Of a stretch of DNA of 64,000 nt, positions 59,319 to 64,000 are shown piece after piece. How positions within the stretch are numbered: position 1 is the first letter of the stretch; each line of letters begins with the position of its first letter. Location: contig NZ_CANLXG010000001.1 of assembly GCF_947495025.1 (NCBI RefSeq), positions 868,001-932,000 on the forward strand, written 5' to 3'. The position numbers and the translations under genes were made by a program. This DNA is from an uncultured Roseobacter sp. Its GTDB lineage: Bacteria; Pseudomonadota; Alphaproteobacteria; Rhodobacterales; Rhodobacteraceae. Below the pieces are notes generated by a model. That model was given only the letters and a program-made list of their open reading frames with translations, had not been told where the DNA came from and made no database searches.

Positions 59319-60551
59319 TCAGGCAGTGTTCAGTTTCGGCAGGTCTCCGAGATCTGGCAGATCGCCAAGGTCCGGCAGGTCATCAAGGTCCGGTAACTCA
59401 GGCAGGCCATCACCGTCCAGTTCGGGCAGGTCCGGCAGACCGTCAGATGCTGTGTCAGGAAGATCTGGCAGGTCCGGCAGGTCCGGCAATTCTCCCGGGA
59501 GCGCTTCGGAAAAATCTGTTTCGGGCGACAGTTCGATATCGGGCAGATCGGGGAGATCCGGAAGTCCGGTATCGTCCACAGATGGCATGCCCGGGACGGC
59601 GGCACCGGCCGAAGAACCTTGAAGCCCCATGGCAGCGCTCATCGCCATTCCCTCTGATCCGGACTTTGATCTGTTGTCTTGTCCGGGCATCCGCTGTTCC
59701 AGCTGCAGTGCACGGAATCCGTCAATCTGACCCATCGCACCAGAGGCGATCACTTTGCCCTGTCCCGTTACCAGAGACACTTTGTCGAAGGAGTCCACAG
59801 GAATTTTGAGCGTGTCTCCCTCGGCCAGCGCGCTGATCCGCGACAGCGGCAGACGGACGCGGGTCAGAACAGCGGTCAGGTCGGCCTGCAGTTCCATCAC
59901 CGAATTTTCAAGCGTCACCGGTGCCCTGGGCTCTGCCGGATCAGTTTCGCTCTGAGGTGCAGGCTCCACCGCCGTTTCCGGCGTGGGTATCAAAATGACA
60001 ACAGGTGCCTGCCCGACACCACCCGCAATGTCGATTGTCAGCCGCAGAACTGAGTATTCGCCCCCTTCAAGCGCGAGGTCGAACAGACGGCGGTTTTCAG
60101 CGCGCGCGCCAAACCGGTACGGGCGGATCATTCGCTTGTCGGCAGGCATTTCAACCGTTTCGTGGCAGCGGGCAAAAAACCTGTCGATCAGTGGTGCGCA
60201 GAGCGCGGCATCTGTTGACGTGGGGCTGCGGCTGACATCTTCCGACAGCTTCTGGACGCGGCCTGTGGTCTGTTGCTGGATAAGCGCCTGTACCAGCCCC
60301 ATCCCGATCGAGATACCCGCCGTCGAACCATCCGGGCCATCCAGCAGTATCAGCATGGTGTCTTCTTCGACCAGCTCCTGCAGGCTGTCGCCTTCGAACC
60401 TGTCCTGCGTCACAGCGATCACGGCAAGTGCCATATCGAAAAGACTGTCTGCAACCTTTGCCATGCTCAGGCGCACGGCTTTGGGCACGGTCACAGACCG
60501 CGCCTGATGTTCCTGTTTTCCTGCCTGCGCTTTGCGCTGCAAAACTGACAT
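59319..60551 (-). CDS. FliM/FliN-like flagellar-switch family protein with LPD-repeat tail
   Basis: About 410 residues. The first 200 residues resemble a FliM-type domain, and about residues 210-290 resemble the SPOA (FliN/FliM C-terminal) domain: RVRLPLSRISALAEGDTLKI, VSLVTGQGKVIASGAMGQID. The last 75 residues are a low-complexity run of LPDLPD repeats. No other flagellar genes are near. The ATG at 60551 is chosen; a longer frame begins at 60623 without family similarity. Its role could be as an unusual flagellar switch component or a related torque or secretion apparatus protein. Confidence 0.78.
   Translation of the reverse strand: MSVLQRKAQAGKQEHQARSVTVPKAVRLSMAKVADSLFDMALAVIAVTQDRFEGDSLQELVEEDTMLILLDGPDGSTAGISIGMGLVQALIQQQTTGRVQKLSEDVSRSPTSTDAALCAPLIDRFFARCHETVEMPADKRMIRPYRFGARAENRRLFDLALEGGEYSVLRLTIDIAGGVGQAPVVILIPTPETAVEPAPQSETDPAEPRAPVTLENSVMELQADLTAVLTRVRLPLSRISALAEGDTLKIPVDSFDKVSLVTGQGKVIASGAMGQIDGFRALQLEQRMPGQDNRSKSGSEGMAMSAAMGLQGSSAGAAVPGMPSVDDTGLPDLPDLPDIELSPETDFSEALPGELPDLPDLPDLPDTASDGLPDLPELDGDGLPELPDLDDLPDLGDLPDLGDLPKLNTA
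59330..59560 (-). repeat. Short tandem repeats encoding Leu-Pro-Asp
   Basis: The 3' end of the FliM/FliN-like gene has about 15-20 imperfect 9-base repeats of the form GGCAGGTCC (plus strand), giving LPD and variants such as LPE and LGD in the protein. The region is prone to slippage, so the length may vary between strains. Confidence 0.85.
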
Positions 60552-60675
60552 CTGTCGCCCTTGTTCTGCGGCTCCGGAAAACGCAGTGTTCCCGAAACCT
60601 TTGGTCCGCAGACTAGAGACCAATGGTTACCATAGCCTTTAAAAATCAGCGTATCCGGTACGTTAACAGCAGAGC

Positions 60676-63369
60676 TTACTGGGCGGCGAGCGCCAGTTTC
60701 TGGGGCAGAATGACACGGAATGCCGTGCCGCCGGTGTTGTCGAGATAGGTCACATCCCCCCCCAGGCGCACCATAATTTCACGGCAGATCGCCAGCCCCA
60801 GGCCCGCGCCGTTGCTGTCCTGCGCCCCAATTCTGCTGAACTTCTCGAACATGACCTCGCGCGCATCATCCGGAATGCCGTCGCCGTTGTCGAGAAAATC
60901 AATGTATACTGTCTCTCCCTGACGTGCAGCTTCGATGCGCAGTTCCGGCGTGGGAGACGCACAGTATTTCTGAGCATTGGTGATCAGATTGATGAAGACC
61001 TGCGCCAGCCGGTCAAGATCGGTATCCAGGCTGATTGTCTCTTCGAGCCGCCGTCTGCGGATCGTGATCCGCCGCGCTTCGCTTGCCTGTGCTGTCGCGA
61101 TCGCCTGATCCAGAAGGTCAGCCAGGCTGCCGCTCTGGCGGTTGAGCGTGACCTGTCCGTTTTCAAGCACCGAAAGATCCAGCAGATCGTCGAGCAGCCG
61201 CGTCAGCCGGATTGCTTCGGTGTGGATGATGCTGGCGTATTTGATTTTCTCCATTGGTCCCAGACCATCAGTGTCCCGCAGAATTTCCGAAAACGCCCTT
61301 ATTGATGTCATGGGGGTACGCAGCTCATGGCTGATCTGGCTCAGAAACGCATCTTTCTGCAGCGAGATCTGTGTCAGCTTGTCATTTGTTCGTCTGAGCT
61401 CAGCAGCGGTATCACTCAGTTCCAGAGACTTGGCCTCAAGCTGACTGGAATACTCCAGCATCTGAGCAGATTCGTCAGCCACGGCCATCAGATCCTGCAC
61501 CGAAACAGCCGAGCCCCCGACAATCTGGCCGATCATGGCATGGGCAGTTGCCGCCCCGACTGAACCTGCCAGTTCCCGCTCCAGTTTCTGCAGAAAATCC
61601 GGGGTCGGTTCGGGCAGATGACCGGGCATGCCCTGCCCCCGCGCTTCACCCTCAAACAAGCGCCGCGCTTCTTCTGATCCGAGGATTCTCTGCGCCATGA
61701 TCATCAGGTCTTCGCTTTCGGCAAAGGAGGCATGCCAGCCGCGCGCCTGACCGGAATGATCGAAAACATTGACAAACTGTGCGCCCTGCAGCCGTTCCAG
61801 CGGCAGCGGAAAACTGACCAGGGAAAAGACTGCAAATCCGAGCACATTGAGCGAGAGACTCCAGAAAACTGCGTGCACCATCGGATCCATACCGGCGATA
61901 CCGAACAGCGCCTGCGGACGCAGCCAGGAAATACCCATCAGACCATATTCAAAAGTATCCGCCGACAGCACAGCACCCGGCCCGAAGCTGGGCAGAAGCA
62001 TGGTGAACATCCAGACCGTAAAGCCGATGGCCAGACCGGCCAGTGCCCCCACGCGCGTGGCCCCGCGCCAGAAGAGCCCTCCCAGCATCGCAGGCAGGAA
62101 CTGGGCCACGCCGGCAAAGGAAATCAGCCCGATCGCCGCCAGCGCGCCAGACCCGCCGGAGGCTTCGAAATACACATAGCCCAGTGCAATAATGCCCAGA
62201 ATTGACAGGCGCCGCGACAGGATAACAACGTTACGCACATCGCCGGACTGGGTCGCGCCGCCCTGCCGCAGGTACAGAAATACCGGCATCACCACGTGGT
62301 TTGAAACCATCGTGGAAAGGGCCAGTGTGGCAACGATCACCATGGATGTTGCCGACGAAAAGCCCCCCAGAAAACTCAGCATAGCCAGCCCCTCCCGGCC
62401 TTCGCTCAGTGGCAGGCTCAGAACAAAGAAATCCGGGTTGGAACCGGCGGGCAACACCTCCAGGCCGATCACCGCGATCGGCACGACAAACAGGCTCATC
62501 AACATCAGGTAGAGCGGAAATGCCCAGCTCGCGACCTGCAGGTGGCGCTCGTCATCGTTTTCCACGACCATAACCTGGAACATCCGCGGCAGGCACAGAA
62601 ACGCCGTGGCCGACAGCAGCGTCAGCGTGGCCCAGCGGCTGCCGTCGGTCTGCCATGTGCCCAGCGCCGATGCATCAATGCGCTCCAGCGTTGCCGACAG
62701 CCCGCCCGCAACGCCCCAGACAACAAAAACACCGACCGCCAGCAGCGCTACCAGTTTGACAACCGCCTCGACTGCGACCGCAATCACCACCCCGTGGTGG
62801 CGTTCGTTGGCGTTCAGATTGCGTGTGCCGAAAAGAACGGTGAAGAGCGCAAGGCCCACGGCAATCCAGAACCCGCCTGCGGTTGAGGCGTCGGGATCCA
62901 TGACCCCACCCGTCTCAGCAGAGGAGAAAATTGACAGCGACAGGGCGACAGACTGAAGCTGCAGGGCGATGTAGGGGGTGACGCCGATCACGGCCATAAC
63001 GGTCACGACAATCGCCAGGGTGTTTGACTTGCCATAACGCGAGGAAATGAGATCCGCGACCGAGGTGACTTTCTGGCTGCGTCCGATCCGTACAAGACGC
63101 CGCAGGATCCACCACCAGCCGATGATCACCAGGCTGGGACCGAGGTAAATTGTAACGTATTCCAGTCCGGAGCGTGCCGCGTTGCCAACCGCGCCGTAAA
63201 ACGTCCAGGCTGTGCAGTAAATCGACAAAGACAGCGTATAGACAAGCGGCGAACGCAAAAGCCAGTCGGTCCGGCCACGCACCCCTGCGCGCTCTGCAGC
63301 AAAAGCCACACCGAACAGAAACGCCACATAGGCAAGGCACACGGCTATGAGAACATTCAGTGATGTCAC
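60676..63369 (-). CDS. SSS-family symporter-histidine kinase fusion (CbrA-like)
   Basis: 897 residues. The N-terminal half is a sodium:solute symporter domain with about 12-13 spans. A linker with coiled-coil (about 615-670) follows, then a HisKA domain with phospho-acceptor His near residue 681 (FLSQISHELRTPMTS), and an HATPase domain with N-box (FINLITNAQKYC), DNGDGIPDDARE and GLGLAICREI. There is no receiver domain. The protein would sense an imported compound and signal to a response regulator. A response regulator gene and a small membrane protein gene lie directly upstream. Confidence 0.93.
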   Translation of the reverse strand: MTSLNVLIAVCLAYVAFLFGVAFAAERAGVRGRTDWLLRSPLVYTLSLSIYCTAWTFYGAVGNAARSGLEYVTIYLGPSLVIIGWWWILRRLVRIGRSQKVTSVADLISSRYGKSNTLAIVVTVMAVIGVTPYIALQLQSVALSLSIFSSAETGGVMDPDASTAGGFWIAVGLALFTVLFGTRNLNANERHHGVVIAVAVEAVVKLVALLAVGVFVVWGVAGGLSATLERIDASALGTWQTDGSRWATLTLLSATAFLCLPRMFQVMVVENDDERHLQVASWAFPLYLMLMSLFVVPIAVIGLEVLPAGSNPDFFVLSLPLSEGREGLAMLSFLGGFSSATSMVIVATLALSTMVSNHVVMPVFLYLRQGGATQSGDVRNVVILSRRLSILGIIALGYVYFEASGGSGALAAIGLISFAGVAQFLPAMLGGLFWRGATRVGALAGLAIGFTVWMFTMLLPSFGPGAVLSADTFEYGLMGISWLRPQALFGIAGMDPMVHAVFWSLSLNVLGFAVFSLVSFPLPLERLQGAQFVNVFDHSGQARGWHASFAESEDLMIMAQRILGSEEARRLFEGEARGQGMPGHLPEPTPDFLQKLERELAGSVGAATAHAMIGQIVGGSAVSVQDLMAVADESAQMLEYSSQLEAKSLELSDTAAELRRTNDKLTQISLQKDAFLSQISHELRTPMTSIRAFSEILRDTDGLGPMEKIKYASIIHTEAIRLTRLLDDLLDLSVLENGQVTLNRQSGSLADLLDQAIATAQASEARRITIRRRRLEETISLDTDLDRLAQVFINLITNAQKYCASPTPELRIEAARQGETVYIDFLDNGDGIPDDAREVMFEKFSRIGAQDSNGAGLGLAICREIMVRLGGDVTYLDNTGGTAFRVILPQKLALAAQ

Positions 63370-63656
63370 GGCGCGTCGTCCCTGTCGGCGTCCTGCTTCT
63401 TTTCAGGCATTCGCCGCATGCGTGCAACCAGGGCCGCCGCGATACAAATCAGAAGCAGCCAGACGCCGAACACATAGCTGAGCGCACGGGACATCGGCAT
63501 GCCTGTCCCTTCGGCAACCTCTCCCGTGGGCCAGAGCAAAGGTATCATCCAGAGCACAGCGCCCAGCACAGCCAGCAACCGCACCGCATCCGTCACCCGC
63601 CGCTGCCGGTAACTTCCGCGTTCAAGGAATACAGGTGGCTGGCCGCGCGGTGCCAC
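63366..63656 (-). CDS. Small membrane protein upstream of the SSS-kinase
   Basis: 96 residues with two hydrophobic helices (about 22-45 and 58-82) and charged ends. I do not recognise a family by motif; it resembles the small proteins that precede some SSS-kinase genes. It overlaps the kinase start by 4 bp and follows the response regulator by 4 bases, so it is part of the signal operon. Confidence 0.7.
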   Translation of the reverse strand: MAPRGQPPVFLERGSYRQRRVTDAVRLLAVLGAVLWMIPLLWPTGEVAEGTGMPMSRALSYVFGVWLLLICIAAALVARMRRMPEKKQDADRDDAP

Positions 63657-63660
63657 CGGA

Positions 63661-64000
63661 TCAGCTCTGCTGCCGGTGCACGTAGAGCATATCGCGCACC
63701 GCGTTCAGCACTTCGGTGTTGGAAAACGGCTTGGTCATGAACCGGCTGACACCGGCCTTTTCGGCCATCTCGCGGTCGCGGCTCTGACCACGCGCGGTCA
63801 GCATCAGCACCGGCAGATCAGCCGTCTGTTCGTGTGCACGCAGTTCTTCAAGAATGTCAAAACCGCTTTTGCCGGGCAGCATCACATCAAGAATGACGAT
63901 GTCGGGTTTCATGTTGCGGATAACTTCCGCGGCATCTGTTCCGTTCGAATGTGTGTCCACCTGCCAGCCTTCACGGCTCAGCAGAAAACGGATGGCCTCG
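63661..64000 (-). CDS. Response regulator receiver protein (N-terminus cut by window end)
   Basis: The visible 112 residues are a receiver domain, with the phospho-acceptor Asp in PDIVILDVMLPGKSG, the Thr in VLMLTARGQS and the Lys in FMTKPFSNTEVL. The frame is open to the window edge, so the N-terminus lies beyond it. The protein ends just after the receiver domain, so it is a single-domain regulator like CheY or a partner to the SSS-kinase. It is the first visible gene of the signal operon. Confidence 0.9.
   Translation of the reverse strand, partial: EAIRFLLSREGWQVDTHSNGTDAAEVIRNMKPDIVILDVMLPGKSGFDILEELRAHEQTADLPVLMLTARGQSRDREMAEKAGVSRFMTKPFSNTEVLNAVRDMLYVHRQQS

Noticed and set aside
59330..59560. 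Regularly repeated DNA that might suggest a CRISPR array
   Set aside because: Repeats are 9 bases long, in frame, without spacers, and encode an LPD protein tail.

Overview
The window reads as a piece of an alphaproteobacterial chromosome of the Roseobacter group (Rhodobacterales). This rests on the GC-rich coding sequence with many 1-4 bp gene overlaps, the aerobic (Cob-type) cobalamin gene order, a GapR/DUF2312 gene, a RegA/ActR-type regulator, and the abundance of ABC, TTT and organosulfur genes. No rRNA, tRNA, transposase, integrase, phage gene or CRISPR array was recognised. Both ends cut genes: cobN on the left and a response regulator on the right.

Region 1 (1-11.9 kb) is an aerobic vitamin B12 operon: cobN (partial), G, H, I, J, (K antisense), L, E, M, B, A. 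A cobalamin riboswitch follows, then a CbiM-like cobalt permease, a rho-independent terminator, and cobF. Region 2 (11.9-18.4 kb) is a minus-strand operon for uptake and breakdown of a small zwitterionic or sulfonated compound: a D-cysteine desulfhydrase/L-cysteate sulfo-lyase-like enzyme, a glycine-betaine-type ABC transporter and an alpha/beta hydrolase, with a divergent LysR regulator. Region 3 (18.4-20.9 kb) holds a muconolactone-isomerase-like protein, an exported yellow/MRJP-like beta-propeller and a divergent LysR regulator.

Region 4 (21-31.7 kb) is the most unusual part. A large acidic surface or secreted protein has two nearly identical PA14 domains. It is divergent from a type I secretion operon of two ABC exporters plus an HlyD-type adaptor, and both exporter ATPase domains have lost key catalytic motifs. 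A PAS-GGDEF-EAL protein with a cysteine cluster lies next to it.

Region 5 (31.8-38.1 kb) is a LacI-regulated CUT1 sugar ABC transporter with a perfect palindromic operator and a cytochrome b561-like membrane protein at its end. Region 6 (38.1-45.1 kb) looks like a sulfoacetate module: an AMP-forming CoA ligase (SauT-like), a CoA-acylating aldehyde dehydrogenase (SauS-like), a TctABC-type transporter and a divergent LacI regulator. Together with the cysteate-lyase-like gene this gives the window an organosulfonate theme.

Region 7 (45.1-52.6 kb) has a membrane-anchored hydrolase, a membrane protein/MoxR ATPase/VWA protein trio, an NnrU/isoprenylcysteine-type membrane methyltransferase, a RegA-like response regulator and an ABC1/UbiB-like kinase. 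Region 8 (52.8-59.3 kb) has a diaminopropionate ammonia-lyase-like enzyme, an M24 hydrolase and an Asp/Glu-racemase-like protein in one operon, then gph-gapR, then a sulfide/persulfide detoxification operon (beta-lactamase-fold dioxygenase, two YeeE/YedE halves, a DUF442 phosphatase-like protein). Region 9 (59.3-64 kb) has a FliM/FliN-like protein with an LPD-repeat tail and an SSS-symporter histidine kinase with a small membrane protein and a response regulator.

No stretch longer than 300 bases lacks a feature. The largest gap (10112-10405) contains the riboswitch. All functions are assigned by reading motifs and gene order, without database searches.
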